The notes: generated from the letters alone by a model not told the origin. DNA of 60,073 nt from Anaerococcus sp. mt242 (GCF_016798225.1 NZ_JAEUYX010000009.1:1-60073); one strand, 5' to 3'; positions 24,857-34,950 are shown, numbered from the stretch's first letter. Numbers and translations: made by a program.

Positions 24857-26098
24857 ATGAAAAGAATAATTTTACATTCAGATATGAATGCTTGCTATGC
24901 CTCTATAGAAGCAAAACTAAATCCAAAGCTAAAGGGGATTCCAATGGCGGTGGCCGGTAATCCAGAAAATCATCACGGAATTATCCTTGCAAAAAGTGAA
25001 GAAGCAAAAAAAATGGGAGTTAAAACCGGAGAGCCAATTTGGCAGGCTAAAGGCAAATGTCCAAATCTAACCCTAGTCCCACCCCATTATGAAGAATATT
25101 TAAAACATTCAAAAATGGCCCGTTCTTTGTATTATGAGTACACCAACCAAGTTGAGCCCTTTGGACTTGATGAGTGCTACTTAGATGTAACAGGGTATTT
25201 GTATTTATTTGGTTCTGGAGAGGAAATCGCTCATGAAATTAGAAATCGTATGAAAGAAGAGCTTGGGCTTACAGTCAGCATTGGGGTAAGTTTTTGCAAA
25301 ATTTTTGCAAAACTAGGCAGCGATATGAAAAAACCTGACGCAGTGACTGTAATTACTGAGGACAATTTCAAGCAAAAAGTTTGGCCACTGGGAGTCCGTG
25401 AAATGGTAGGCATAGGCCGAGCTACAGAAAAAAAACTAAATAAAATTGGGATTTTTAGTCTAGGTGATCTAGCCCATGCACCAGTAAAAACGCTTAAAAG
25501 TCTTTTGGGTATAAATGGTGTTTACCTTTGGCAATATGCAAATGGCCTAGATATTCGCCCAATTGTGGACAGAGATCATACTGAGTCCATCAAATCAATT
25601 GGCAATAGTTCCACTTGCAAAAGAGATTTACATAGCGATGAGGAAGTTTTTAATGTTATGCAAGAACTTTCATTTTCTGTTTCAAGAAGGCTAAGAGAAG
25701 CCAAACTTGAAGCCCGCGGTGTAGAAGTTTTTGTAAGAAATAATGAACTTCAAAGCTGGAATTTTGCCATTCTCCTAGAAATGGCCAGCCAAAGTTCCAT
25801 TATTTTAGTAAGACGTGCTATGGAAATCTTTAAGAAAAAATATAATTGGTCATTTCCAGTTAGGGCAGTAGGCATTAGGGCAATTAATTTGCGCAATGAG
25901 GGTGGAGGCAGCCAAATGGATGTGTTTTTAAACCACGAAAAATTTAAGAAAAATGAGGATGTGGATACTGCCCTTTATAATATTAGAAAAAAATATGGCA
26001 AAGACTCCATAACCTTTGCAGCCTTAAAGCGTGATATAGGACTTTCAAGTGATATTACAGAAGTAGTCACCCTCCCAAGCCGCCATTATAATATGTAA
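24857..26098 (+). CDS. dinB: Y-family DNA polymerase (DinB/UmuC-like)
   Basis: A 413-residue translesion polymerase. Catalytic carboxylates are in HSDMNACYASIE (Asp8-type site) and GLDECYLDVT (Asp-Glu pair). Thumb and little-finger domains follow (about 170-240 and 245-350). The DMN start differs from classic DinB DMD. The C-terminus VVTLPSRHYNM is not a clear beta-clamp motif. Its promoter overlaps the XRE operator, so it is expected to be damage-inducible through the ImmA-type protease rather than LexA. Confidence 0.93.
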   Translation: MKRIILHSDMNACYASIEAKLNPKLKGIPMAVAGNPENHHGIILAKSEEAKKMGVKTGEPIWQAKGKCPNLTLVPPHYEEYLKHSKMARSLYYEYTNQVEPFGLDECYLDVTGYLYLFGSGEEIAHEIRNRMKEELGLTVSIGVSFCKIFAKLGSDMKKPDAVTVITEDNFKQKVWPLGVREMVGIGRATEKKLNKIGIFSLGDLAHAPVKTLKSLLGINGVYLWQYANGLDIRPIVDRDHTESIKSIGNSSTCKRDLHSDEEVFNVMQELSFSVSRRLREAKLEARGVEVFVRNNELQSWNFAILLEMASQSSIILVRRAMEIFKKKYNWSFPVRAVGIRAINLRNEGGGSQMDVFLNHEKFKKNEDVDTALYNIRKKYGKDSITFAALKRDIGLSSDITEVVTLPSRHYNM

Positions 26099-26139
26099 AA
26101 TGGGTAAAAATATAAAAATACAAAAAAAGAGGTGAGGCT

Positions 26140-26568
26140 ATGCCCTTTGATAGAAGAAATTACCCAAATTCCATGAAAAATCTGGACAAAGAAGTCCGTG
26201 ACAAAGCGATTGACATTACCAATGCCATGCTAAAAGAAGGATATGATGAGGATAATGCAATTCCAATTGCCATTTCTCAGGCCAAAGAATGGGCAAATGA
26301 TGCCAGCAATGAAGAATTAAAAGAAATCCGCAAAAAAGATTTAAAAAACCACAAAAAAAGTAAAAATAAATCAGGAGCAAGGCTCCAAGATGCGGATGTA
26401 GAAGTTTCTTTTAACTATGATGAGCAAAAATGGCAGGTAAAATCCAAGGGAGCCAGCCAAGCAGAAGGCTTTTATGACACAAAAAAAGAAGCCAAGGATA
26501 GAGCAGAGAAAATTGCTGAAAATAGAGAAAGCAAAGTAATTACAAAAACCAAGGAGGAGTCAAAATGA
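26140..26568 (+). CDS. YdaT-like DUF2188 domain protein
   Basis: A 142-residue soluble protein. The N-terminal part NYPNSMKNLDKEVRDKAIDI resembles Bacillus YdaT and the ChaB-like fold. The C-terminal part (about 85-128) is a DUF2188-type repeat (KWQVKSKGASQAEGFYDTKK), followed by a Lys-rich tail. AGAGGTGAGG precedes the ATG. It overlaps the ATP-cone gene by 4 bases. The role is unknown; the highly charged, Lys-rich composition is compatible with nucleic-acid binding or stress protection. Confidence 0.75.
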   Translation: MPFDRRNYPNSMKNLDKEVRDKAIDITNAMLKEGYDEDNAIPIAISQAKEWANDASNEELKEIRKKDLKNHKKSKNKSGARLQDADVEVSFNYDEQKWQVKSKGASQAEGFYDTKKEAKDRAEKIAENRESKVITKTKEESK

Positions 26569-26972
26569 GTGAGCTAAGCAGAAAAGTGTTAGAGTATTTC
26601 GAAAAAGAAGGATACGGAATAAACGAAATAGTAACAGAAATTGATAATCTAAAAATCGATGTAGTAAGAGACTTTCTAAATAAAGCAAATGATGATAAGG
26701 TTTATGTAATAAAAAGAAGGGGAAATCTTGAAGAATACAATGCAGATAAGGTCATAAGATCTATAAAAAATGCTTCAGATAGAAATGGCAAACAGATTAA
26801 TACATCAGATGTAGAAATTTTACTAAAAGATGTAGAAAAAAATATGAAAAATATGAAAAGAAAAGTGTTTAGAACAGATGAAATCAAAGAATATGTAAAA
26901 GATGCCCTTGTAAACGAAGGCTATAGCCAAATTTACGATTCATACGTATCATATGTACAAGACCAAAACTAA
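26565..26972 (+). CDS. stand-alone ATP-cone domain protein
   Basis: A 135-residue protein. After an N-terminal helical segment (about 1-40), residues 46-134 match the ATP-cone fold: KVYVIKRRGNLEEYNADKVI, then the helical half ending YDSYVSYVQ. ATP-cones sense dATP/ATP in ribonucleotide reductases and NrdR, but here no reductase domain or zinc ribbon is attached. It sits behind the translesion polymerase and the YdaT-like gene. It may act as a nucleotide sensor; the partner is unknown. A terminator follows at 26973-26998. Confidence 0.8.
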   Translation: MSELSRKVLEYFEKEGYGINEIVTEIDNLKIDVVRDFLNKANDDKVYVIKRRGNLEEYNADKVIRSIKNASDRNGKQINTSDVEILLKDVEKNMKNMKRKVFRTDEIKEYVKDALVNEGYSQIYDSYVSYVQDQN

Positions 26973-26998
26973 ACTCAATCAAAAGATTGAGTTTTTTT
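26973..26998 (+). terminator. terminator after the ATP-cone gene
   Basis: ACTCAATC-AAAA-GATTGAGT followed by a T run. It immediately precedes the rlmH ribosome site. Confidence 0.85.
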
Positions 26999-27008
26999 AA
27001 GGAGAAAA

Positions 27009-27491
27009 ATGGATATAAAAATAATAGCAGTAGGCAAAATAAAGGAAAAATTTTATAAAGAAGCCATAGATGAGTACCTAAAAAGAATGCAAGCCTACAA
27101 CAAAATAGAAATAATAGAAGTAAACGACGAACAAGCCCCGGAAAGCTTATCAGATAAAGAAATAGAACAAGTAAAAGAAAAAGAAGGCGAGAGAATACTA
27201 GGTAAAATCGATGATGGCGACTACGTAGTAAGCCTCGAAATCCTAGGTAAGCAGTTGGATAGTATAGGATTTGCAAACTTTATAGAAAATGAAATGAGAG
27301 AAGGCTTTGGCAGAAACTTAGTATTTGTAATAGGCGGATCAAATGGGCTAGCAAAAGAAGTAAGCAATCGCTCAAATTATAAACTATCCTTCTCAAAAAT
27401 GACCTTCCCCCATCAGCTGATGAGGGTGATCCTTCTTGAGCAAATTTATAGGGGATTTAGGATAATAAATGGGCATCCTTATCATAAATAG
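27009..27491 (+). CDS. rlmH: 23S rRNA (pseudouridine1915-N3)-methyltransferase RlmH
   Basis: A 160-residue SPOUT-class methyltransferase that acts on 70S ribosomes. The SAM-binding knot is [13 protein letters not shown] and the conserved C-terminus reads [17 protein letters not shown] then [11 protein letters not shown]. Length is standard for the family. AAGGAG lies 6 bases before the ATG. The gene is followed by a repeat-rich stretch rather than an immediate terminator. Confidence 0.96.
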   Translation: MDIKIIAVGKIKEKFYKEAIDEYLKRMQAYNKIEIIEVNDEQAPESLSDKEIEQVKEKEGERILGKIDDGDYVVSLEILGKQLDSIGFANFIENEMREGFGRNLVFVIGGSNGLAKEVSNRSNYKLSFSKMTFPHQLMRVILLEQIYRGFRIINGHPYHK

Positions 27492-27520
27492 TCCCATCAT
27501 CTTGGGTGGCCGATTTGTAA

Positions 27521-27716
27521 TCGGCCATCTGCGAGATGAATGTAGAAGCTTTGCTTCAAGTGAGTCCGCAGAACTAAGCGAAGAAAGCTTTTAAGCTTTC
27601 TGAGAGGACAGAATCATGGGTGGCTGATTGAAGTTGTGTCCGAACTCCTGGACTCGGCCATCTGCGAGATGAACGTAGAAGCTTTGCTTCAAGTGAGTCC
27701 GCAGAACTAAGCGAGG
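27521..27716. repeat. direct repeat pair (about 61 bp) downstream of rlmH
   Basis: Copy 1 at 27521-27581 and copy 2 at 27654-27716 share TCGGCCATCTGCGAGATGAA, then GTAGAAGCTTTGCTTC and AAGTGAGTCCGCAGAACTA before AAGCGA; one mismatch was seen (GAATG/GAACG). Flanking TGGGTGGC blocks are also related. Internal short palindromes (GAAGC-TTT-GCTTC; GAAAGCTTTTAAGCTTTC at 27582-27600) suggest folded RNA or DNA. No gene was seen between 27492 and 27895. Confidence 0.75.
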
Positions 27717-27895
27717 TCTAAAGCCGAGCACACTACCTTTTCTGTGGGTGAAAAATATGAAAGATATTTCATCTCTGAGAGGATATAAAAGAAGAGTAAA
27801 TAAAAAGCTACACATTTATTTAGAAAATACATTTAAAATATTATAATGTACTAATATATTAGAGGAAAAAATTATAAGTTAAGGAGGTGATTTTA

Positions 27896-28357
27896 ATGAG
27901 TCCTTTGGTTGTATATTATTCATACTCAGGATTAACAAGAAGACTAGCAGAAGATATTGCGTTGATTACTGATGGAAATTTAAGAGAACTGGAACCACAA
28001 AAGCCTTATTCGTTCTCATCTAATACAGCTGTAAAAGAAGTGAGAGAAGAAATCGAAAGAGGATATTGCCCTCCTCTTATACGAGGGGCGGAGGCGATTG
28101 AAAATGAAGAGGTAGTTTTTGTTGGTTCTCCTAACTGGCTTAAGACTTTTGCCCCACCAGTGCTGTCTTTTTTAAGAACAGTTGACTTAAGCGGAAAGAA
28201 AATCATTCCCTTTTGCACACACGGTGGAGGAGGATTTGGAAGAATGATTGAAGATTACAAAAAGGAATGTACAAATTCAATTATTAAAGATGGAATAGCG
28301 TTAAAAGGAGATTACAGCTTCGATGAACTAAAAATATGGCTAGATAATAATTTATAG
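27896..28357 (+). CDS. flavodoxin family protein
   Basis: A 153-residue FMN-binding fold protein. The phosphate-binding loop is YYSYSGLTRRLAEDI, with GSPNWLKTFAPPV and FCTHGGGGFGRM for the other flavin loops. This is the flavodoxin_4 class. ATG at 27896 is preferred over the GTG at 27887 because AAGGAGG ends 8 bases before it. The redox partner is unknown; no neighbour reveals it. The methionine sulfoxide reductase gene is convergent across a shared terminator. Confidence 0.88.
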   Translation: MSPLVVYYSYSGLTRRLAEDIALITDGNLRELEPQKPYSFSSNTAVKEVREEIERGYCPPLIRGAEAIENEEVVFVGSPNWLKTFAPPVLSFLRTVDLSGKKIIPFCTHGGGGFGRMIEDYKKECTNSIIKDGIALKGDYSFDELKIWLDNNL

Positions 28358-28426
28358 ATACCAGTTTATCAAACTGAAACAAGCAAATAAATGCTATTTT
28401 CGAGAAAAAATGAAAATGACCACATT

Positions 28427-28460
28427 AAAAAAACTAGGACTTGCTATTCCTAGTTTTTTT
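28427..28460. terminator. bidirectional terminator
   Basis: AAAAAAACTAGGA/TCCTAGTTTTTTT, symmetric A and T runs, between the convergent flavodoxin and msrB genes. Confidence 0.9.
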
Positions 28461-28468
28461 TGCCTTTT

Positions 28469-28909
28469 CTACTCAAAAATCCTCAAATACTCCACATATC
28501 CTTCTTTTTCCAAATCTTCTTTAGGAACAAATCTTAAGGCAGCACCGTTTATGCAATATCTTAGTCCGCCTAATTCTTGTGGACCGTCTGGGAAAACGTG
28601 GCCTAGGTGGCTGTCGGCGTTTTTGCTTCTTACTTCTGTTCTAACCATGCCATGGGAAAGGTCTTCTTTTTCATTTATTTCTGTTCCTTCAACTGGCTTT
28701 GAAAAACTTGGCCAGCCGCATCCTGCATTAAATTTGTCCTTGCTTGAAAAAAGTGGTTCGCCGGATACTTTATCTACATAGATTCCTTCTTCATAAAAGT
28801 CATCATATTCTGATGAGAAAGGTCTTTCTGTACCTGCATTTTGGGTTACTTCGTATTCTAATTCTGTAAGATTTTTTCTTAATTCGTCATCACTTGGTTT
28901 TTTGTACAT
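28469..28909 (-). CDS. msrB: peptide-methionine (R)-S-oxide reductase MsrB
   Basis: A 146-residue MsrB that reduces methionine-R-sulfoxide in proteins. The catalytic Cys is in [11 protein letters not shown] near the C-terminus. The middle holds [11 protein letters not shown] and [12 protein letters not shown]. The two zinc CxxC pairs present in many MsrB proteins are absent, as in the zinc-free subclass. AAGGAG lies 6 bases before the ATG. It is a single gene, divergent from the groESL unit. Confidence 0.96.
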   Translation of the reverse strand: MYKKPSDDELRKNLTELEYEVTQNAGTERPFSSEYDDFYEEGIYVDKVSGEPLFSSKDKFNAGCGWPSFSKPVEGTEINEKEDLSHGMVRTEVRSKNADSHLGHVFPDGPQELGGLRYCINGAALRFVPKEDLEKEGYVEYLRIFE

Positions 28910-28993
28910 TTTAATCTCCTTAATCTTTTTAGTATTTTTACCCGAATTTATTGATTTGATTTTTTATCTAAAGGTAGTACATTATAAATGTAA

Positions 28994-29020
28994 TTAGCAA
29001 TTAGCACACGTGAGTGCTAA
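28994..29020 (+). promoter_or_regulatory. CIRCE element (HrcA operator), degenerate left arm
   Basis: TTAGCAATT-N9-GAGTGCTAA matches TTAGCACTC-N9-GAGTGCTAA in geometry. The right arm is perfect and the left arm has two changes. An overlapping, shorter palindrome TTAGCAC-ACGT-GAGTGCTAA is also present. It lies 24 bases before the groES start. HrcA itself is not in the window. Confidence 0.88.
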
Positions 29021-29044
29021 ATTATTATACCTAAGGAGTAAAAT

Positions 29045-29326
29045 ATGCAATTAAAACCTATCGGAGATAGAGTAGTTATTAAAAAAGCTGAAGCTGAAAA
29101 GACAACTCAATCAGGTATCGTGCTTCCAGAAAGTGCGCAAGAAAAACCTGTTTATGCAGAAGTTGTAGCTATCAGTGATGATATTTTAAATGATGATAAG
29201 AAAAAAGATTCTCTTTCTGTAGGGGATAAGGTTATTTATTCTCAATACTCAGGAACAGAAGTAAAACTTAATGATACAGATTATATAGTTGTAAAATACA
29301 TTGATATTTTAGCAGTTGTAAAATAG
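29045..29326 (+). CDS. groES: co-chaperonin GroES
   Basis: A 93-residue Hsp10. It begins with the conserved MQLKPIGDRVVIKKAEAE and has the mobile loop KTTQSGIVLPESAQEKP and the roof segment KVIYSQYSGTEVKL. Seven subunits cap GroEL. AAGGAG lies 6 bases upstream. The CIRCE element upstream and the groEL gene 21 bases downstream show the standard heat-shock operon. Confidence 0.97.
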   Translation: MQLKPIGDRVVIKKAEAEKTTQSGIVLPESAQEKPVYAEVVAISDDILNDDKKKDSLSVGDKVIYSQYSGTEVKLNDTDYIVVKYIDILAVVK

Positions 29327-30961
<1,635 letters not shown>

Positions 30962-31000
30962 GAAAGCCTGGCCGGCTTCCCTAGAGGCCTCGTGCCTTAA

Positions 31001-31254
31001 GCACGAAATAACCGCAGCGAAGCGAGGACAAAAAGCCAAGCGGCGTTTGAGCGATTAAAATCCGACCCGGCTTCCCTAGAGCACCCGCGAGTTTTCTGGA
31101 TTCGCAAAGCTCATCTCAGAAATGAAAAATAATTTGTATTTTCCACCCAAATTCTGGGATTAGCACGAAATAACCGCAGCGAAGCGAGGAGACAAGCCCG
31201 TGCGGCTAATAGAGCACCCGTGCCACAGCACGGAAAACTGCAGCGAAGCGAGGA
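31001..31254. repeat. GC-rich repeat cluster downstream of groEL
   Basis: Three copies of a 27-28 bp unit: GCACGAAATAACCGCAGCGA then AGCGAGGA at 31001-31028 and 31163-31190 (identical), and a variant at 31228-31254 (GCACGGAAAACTGCAGCGAA then GCGAGGA). CGGCTTCCCTAGAG (30973 and 31071) and AGAGCACCCG (31078, 31201) also recur. The cluster is far richer in GC than its surroundings. It lies in the groEL 3' region before the terminator. It resembles REP-like elements; no gene is visible. Confidence 0.7.
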
Positions 31255-31297
31255 CCAAAAGAATACACAATCTCAGTCTTTTAAAAACGACTAAGTA

Positions 31298-31328
31298 AAA
31301 AAACACCCTGACCAAGGGTGTTTTTTTC
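31298..31328 (+). terminator. terminator of the groESL unit
   Basis: AACACCCT-GACCA-AGGGTGTT, then T7. Confidence 0.85.
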
Positions 31329-31345
31329 TATAGTAAAATACTATA
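31329..31345 (+). promoter_or_regulatory. inverted repeat upstream of the peptide transporter
   Basis: TATAGTA-AAA-TACTATA, perfect 7-bp arms. With the TATAAT at about 31411 further on, it may be an operator for the transporter operon. Function is uncertain. Confidence 0.35.
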
Positions 31346-31530
31346 AATATAAAGTATGGCATATATAAAACATTGATATTTTATATTTATTTATAATATG
31401 CTATAATAAAGTAGTACATATAAGCGATAAGTATTATGACATATTTATTTATTGCTTTATACTATTACTATACAATGAGAAACGTTTTCTTTGTTGATAA
31501 TAGTAATAAAATATTTTATAGGAGGAATTT

Positions 31531-32973
31531 ATGCAAAAAAATGTTACTAACAAAAGACCGGCTGGTTTTTATGCAGCTTGTATTGCCTTTTCATTTGAAC
31601 GTTTTGCCTTTTATGCAGCAAAATGGCTGATGACAGTTTTTGTGGCCGCAACTATTATGGATGGGGGTCTGGGGCTTAGCACTGGTGAAGCTGCTAGAAT
31701 GAGTGCAAATTTGGTTGCTTTTACATACTTACTGCCTTTATTTGGTGGGTATATTTCAGATTATTTGATTGGAGCTAGGTATCTAATACCAATTGGCTTA
31801 GCCTTAATGGGAGTGGGATATTTATTAGCCTGGAAAGCTGAGTCAGCTGGAGCTATAAATGCTATGGTGATTTTAGTTTCAATTGGTACAGGTCTTTTTA
31901 AATCTCAAAATAATGCAATTATTGGTAGACTTTTTAAAGACAAAACTCAGCTTGATGCAGCATATTCAACCCAGTATTCATTTGTAAATATAGGTTCATT
32001 TATAGGAACAACAATTATTGGGATATTGGCAGCTAAATATGGTTACAGATTTTGCTTTTTAGTTTGTGCTATTATAGTATTTATAGATGCTATTTGGTAT
32101 ATTGCAAACTACAAAAACTTTGGAAATGCTGGTAAAAAACCATTTAAAATCAATGAAAATGCGGATCCAAATGAAGTTAAAAATGAGGAAAAAGTACCTC
32201 TTACAAAACTTGAGAAAAATAGAATCTTTGCTATAATTTTAGTTTCATTTTTCTCAATTATTTTCTGGATATTCTGGTACTTAGCATCTCTACCAGTACT
32301 ATTTCACTGGGCTGGAGAAACTGCGGCAGCAGATTGGACAATAGGATCATTTGAAGTACCAACTGCATGGTTTGACTCTCTAAATGCTATTTTATGTATT
32401 ATCCTTGGACCAATTTTAGGTGCGTATTGGACAAAAAAAGCAAATTCTCCAAAAGGAGACTTTAATATGTTCCAAAAAACAGCACTTGGTATATTTTTAC
32501 TAGGTTTATCCTACATTGTTTTCGGTTCAGCAGAAATCGCTCGTGGAACAGGTCAAGCATCATTGATATGGATAATTTTATTTGGTATCTTACTAACACT
32601 TGGAGAAATGGTATTTTCACCACTTGGTAACTCATTTATAGCAAAATATGCTCCACCTCAACTTATAACAACTATGATGAGTGTTTGGGTTCTAGCAGTA
32701 TTCTTCTCAGGAAAATCTTATGGGGCAATTTATGACTTTACTCAACAATTCCCATTTGATAAAGTAATGTTTACTATTGCTGCAATTGCAATTATATCTG
32801 CAGCCATCTTATGGTTTTTTAGTGGTAAATTACAAAGACTTGTAGAACCAGACGCGGCTGATAGAGCAGAGTATGAAAAACTTCATAATATAGAAAAAAA
32901 AGAAAATATAAATAAGAAAAGTATTAAAACTGAAGAAACAATCACCTTTGAATCAGATGATGAAAATAACTAA
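31531..32973 (+). CDS. POT family proton-coupled oligopeptide transporter
   Basis: A 480-residue membrane protein with 12 or more predicted helices. The POT signature FERFAFYAAK in helix 1 corresponds to the ExxERF proton-coupling motif (the usual first Glu is replaced by SF). The next helices contain GGYISDYLIGARY and later SPLGNSFIAKYAPPQL. Family members import di- and tripeptides with protons. GGAGGAATT precedes the ATG. The next two genes encode proline peptidases, 11 bases downstream and overlapping, so imported Xaa-Pro and Pro-Xaa peptides are the likely cargo. The Lys/Glu-rich tail is cytoplasmic. Confidence 0.88.
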   Translation: MQKNVTNKRPAGFYAACIAFSFERFAFYAAKWLMTVFVAATIMDGGLGLSTGEAARMSANLVAFTYLLPLFGGYISDYLIGARYLIPIGLALMGVGYLLAWKAESAGAINAMVILVSIGTGLFKSQNNAIIGRLFKDKTQLDAAYSTQYSFVNIGSFIGTTIIGILAAKYGYRFCFLVCAIIVFIDAIWYIANYKNFGNAGKKPFKINENADPNEVKNEEKVPLTKLEKNRIFAIILVSFFSIIFWIFWYLASLPVLFHWAGETAAADWTIGSFEVPTAWFDSLNAILCIILGPILGAYWTKKANSPKGDFNMFQKTALGIFLLGLSYIVFGSAEIARGTGQASLIWIILFGILLTLGEMVFSPLGNSFIAKYAPPQLITTMMSVWVLAVFFSGKSYGAIYDFTQQFPFDKVMFTIAAIAIISAAILWFFSGKLQRLVEPDAADRAEYEKLHNIEKKENINKKSIKTEETITFESDDENN

Positions 32974-32984
32974 GGAGTTATACA

Positions 32985-34070
32985 ATGACTGATAGATTTA
33001 AAAGAGTTTTAGACAAGATGGAATCAGAAGACCTTAAGCAAATTATCGTTACAGATCCAATTGCAATTTATTATTTAATCGGCAAAAAAATCAATCCTGG
33101 TGAAAGAATGCTTGCCCTATATTTAAATACAGATGGAGATAGAAAACTTGTTATAAACGAGCTTTTCCCACAAGAGGGCGATCTTGGAGTAGATTTAATC
33201 TGGTATAACGATATCGAAGATCCTATCGAATATTTGTCAAAAGAAATAAAAGACTATGACAAAATAGGGATTGATAAAACTTGGCCATCTGGATTTTTGC
33301 TAAGACTTCAAGAAAGATTCCCAGACAAAAAATATGTAAACTCATCACTATTAATCGATGAAGTCAGAATGATAAAAGATAAAGAAGAAATCGACCTTAT
33401 GAGAGAATCTTCTAGAATCAATGATGAAGTTATGGATGAAGTCATTCCTTGGGTTACAAAGGGACTTACAGAAAAAGAACTATCAGATAAGGTAAAAGAA
33501 ATTTATAAAAGCCATGGCATAGGAGAAGTTTCCTTTGAGCCAATCACAGCCTACGGCAAAGGTGGAGCTGACCCTCACCATGAAACAGATAATTCTAAAG
33601 GAAAACTAGGTGATAGCGTAGTTTTAGATATTGGTGGCTTTTATAAAGGCTATGCATCAGATATGACAAGAACAGTTTTTATAGGAGAAGCTTCAGATAA
33701 GGCACGTGAAGTTTATGAAATCGTAAAAGAAGCAAATCTACGAGGAATTGCAGCTGCAAAACCAGGCAATAAGATGAGTGATGTGGATAAAGCATGTCGT
33801 GATTATATAGAAGAAAAAGGTTATGGCAAATATTTTACTCATAGAACAGGCCACTCAATAGGTCTTGAAGACCATGAATATGGCGATGTTTCTAGTGTAA
33901 ATGATGCAATAATAAAACCAGGACAAATTTTCTCAGTAGAACCAGGCATTTATCTAATGGATGAAGGTATAGGTGTCAGAATAGAAGATTTAGTCATCAT
34001 TACAGAAGATGGCAATGAAGTAATAAATCACTATACAAAAGATTTAATAGTGGTAGATATAGATGATTAA
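32985..34070 (+). CDS. pepQ: M24 family Xaa-Pro dipeptidase
   Basis: A 361-residue creatinase-fold peptidase. The five metal ligands are visible: Asp in VVLDIGGFYKG and YASDMTRT, His in THRTGHSIGLEDHE, Glu in FSVEPGIYL, and Glu in VRIEDLVII. The enzyme splits dipeptides with C-terminal proline. A creatinase-type N-domain occupies about 1-130. GGAG lies before the start. Its last 8 bases overlap the proline iminopeptidase gene. Confidence 0.9.
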   Translation: MTDRFKRVLDKMESEDLKQIIVTDPIAIYYLIGKKINPGERMLALYLNTDGDRKLVINELFPQEGDLGVDLIWYNDIEDPIEYLSKEIKDYDKIGIDKTWPSGFLLRLQERFPDKKYVNSSLLIDEVRMIKDKEEIDLMRESSRINDEVMDEVIPWVTKGLTEKELSDKVKEIYKSHGIGEVSFEPITAYGKGGADPHHETDNSKGKLGDSVVLDIGGFYKGYASDMTRTVFIGEASDKAREVYEIVKEANLRGIAAAKPGNKMSDVDKACRDYIEEKGYGKYFTHRTGHSIGLEDHEYGDVSSVNDAIIKPGQIFSVEPGIYLMDEGIGVRIEDLVIITEDGNEVINHYTKDLIVVDIDD

Positions 34071-34944
34071 TGAAGGCTATATGCCTTTTAAGGATTACAA
34101 AACTTATTATAGAATTGTAAATCCAGAAGGCAGAAAAACCCCACTGATTTTAATCCACGGAGGACCAGGATCAACCCACAATTACTTTGAAGTTTTTGAT
34201 GACTTTGCCTATAAAAATGACAGGCCAATAGTAATGTACGATCAAATTGGATGTGGCAATTCATTTGTAGATGGTGATGAAGATTTATTTAATGCAGATG
34301 TTTGGATGGAGGAATTAATATCTCTAAGAGATTATCTAAAATTAGATGAAGTTCATATCCTAGGCCAATCTTGGGGCGGGATGCTTTTAATTCTTTACGC
34401 CTTAAGCAAGCCAGATGGTGTAAAATCAATTATTTTATCATCAACCTTATCTTCTGCAAAACTTTGGAGAAGCGAGCAAATTAGAAGAATAACCTATATG
34501 GATGATGAGTATAGAATCCCACTTCTAGAGGCAGAAAAAACTTGTGACTATGATTCAAAAGAATATCAAAAAGCCCTGGATGTTTTCATGGAAAGATATT
34601 CAGCAGGCCCATATGATGAAAATGACCCAGAATGTTTAACAAGAGAAAAGAAAGCTGGATCAAAATCCTATGTAGTAGGTTGGGGTGAAAATGAATTCTC
34701 CCCAACAGGAACTCTAGTTGGTTTTGAAGTGACTGATAGATTAAATGAAATAGAGATCCCAACTTTGATTACAAGTGGAGCCAAAGATTTATCATCACCT
34801 GTCATTGCAAAAACTATGAATGATAATATTAAAAAGTCAAAATGGGAGCTTTTTGCCAATTCCAGACACATGCCTTTTGTAGATCAACATGAAAAATATG
34901 TAATGGTTTTAGAAAAATGGCTGGAGATAGAAGACAATAAATAA
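34063..34944 (+). CDS. pip: proline iminopeptidase family alpha/beta hydrolase
   Basis: A 293-residue S33-family enzyme. The oxyanion segment is LIHGGPGSTHNYF, the nucleophile elbow LGQSWGGML, and the acid/His region IPTLITSGAKD and NSRHMPFVDQ. It removes N-terminal proline from peptides. It forms an operon with the transporter and PepQ, ending at a terminator at 34951-34984. Related amidases or esterases share this fold, but the context favours a peptidase. Confidence 0.88.
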   Translation: MINEGYMPFKDYKTYYRIVNPEGRKTPLILIHGGPGSTHNYFEVFDDFAYKNDRPIVMYDQIGCGNSFVDGDEDLFNADVWMEELISLRDYLKLDEVHILGQSWGGMLLILYALSKPDGVKSIILSSTLSSAKLWRSEQIRRITYMDDEYRIPLLEAEKTCDYDSKEYQKALDVFMERYSAGPYDENDPECLTREKKAGSKSYVVGWGENEFSPTGTLVGFEVTDRLNEIEIPTLITSGAKDLSSPVIAKTMNDNIKKSKWELFANSRHMPFVDQHEKYVMVLEKWLEIEDNK

Positions 34945-34950
34945 AATATC

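Noticed and set aside
23766-26098. Prophage or ICE control region (ImmR/ImmA look-alike)
   Set aside because: No integrase, excisionase, replication or conjugation genes nearby; neighbours are housekeeping genes (mnmM, rlmH).
27521-27716. CRISPR array
   Set aside because: Only two repeat copies of about 61 bp, no uniform spacer, no cas genes.
31001-31254. CRISPR array downstream of groEL
   Set aside because: Three irregularly spaced repeats with a diverged third copy and related rather than unique spacers; no cas genes.
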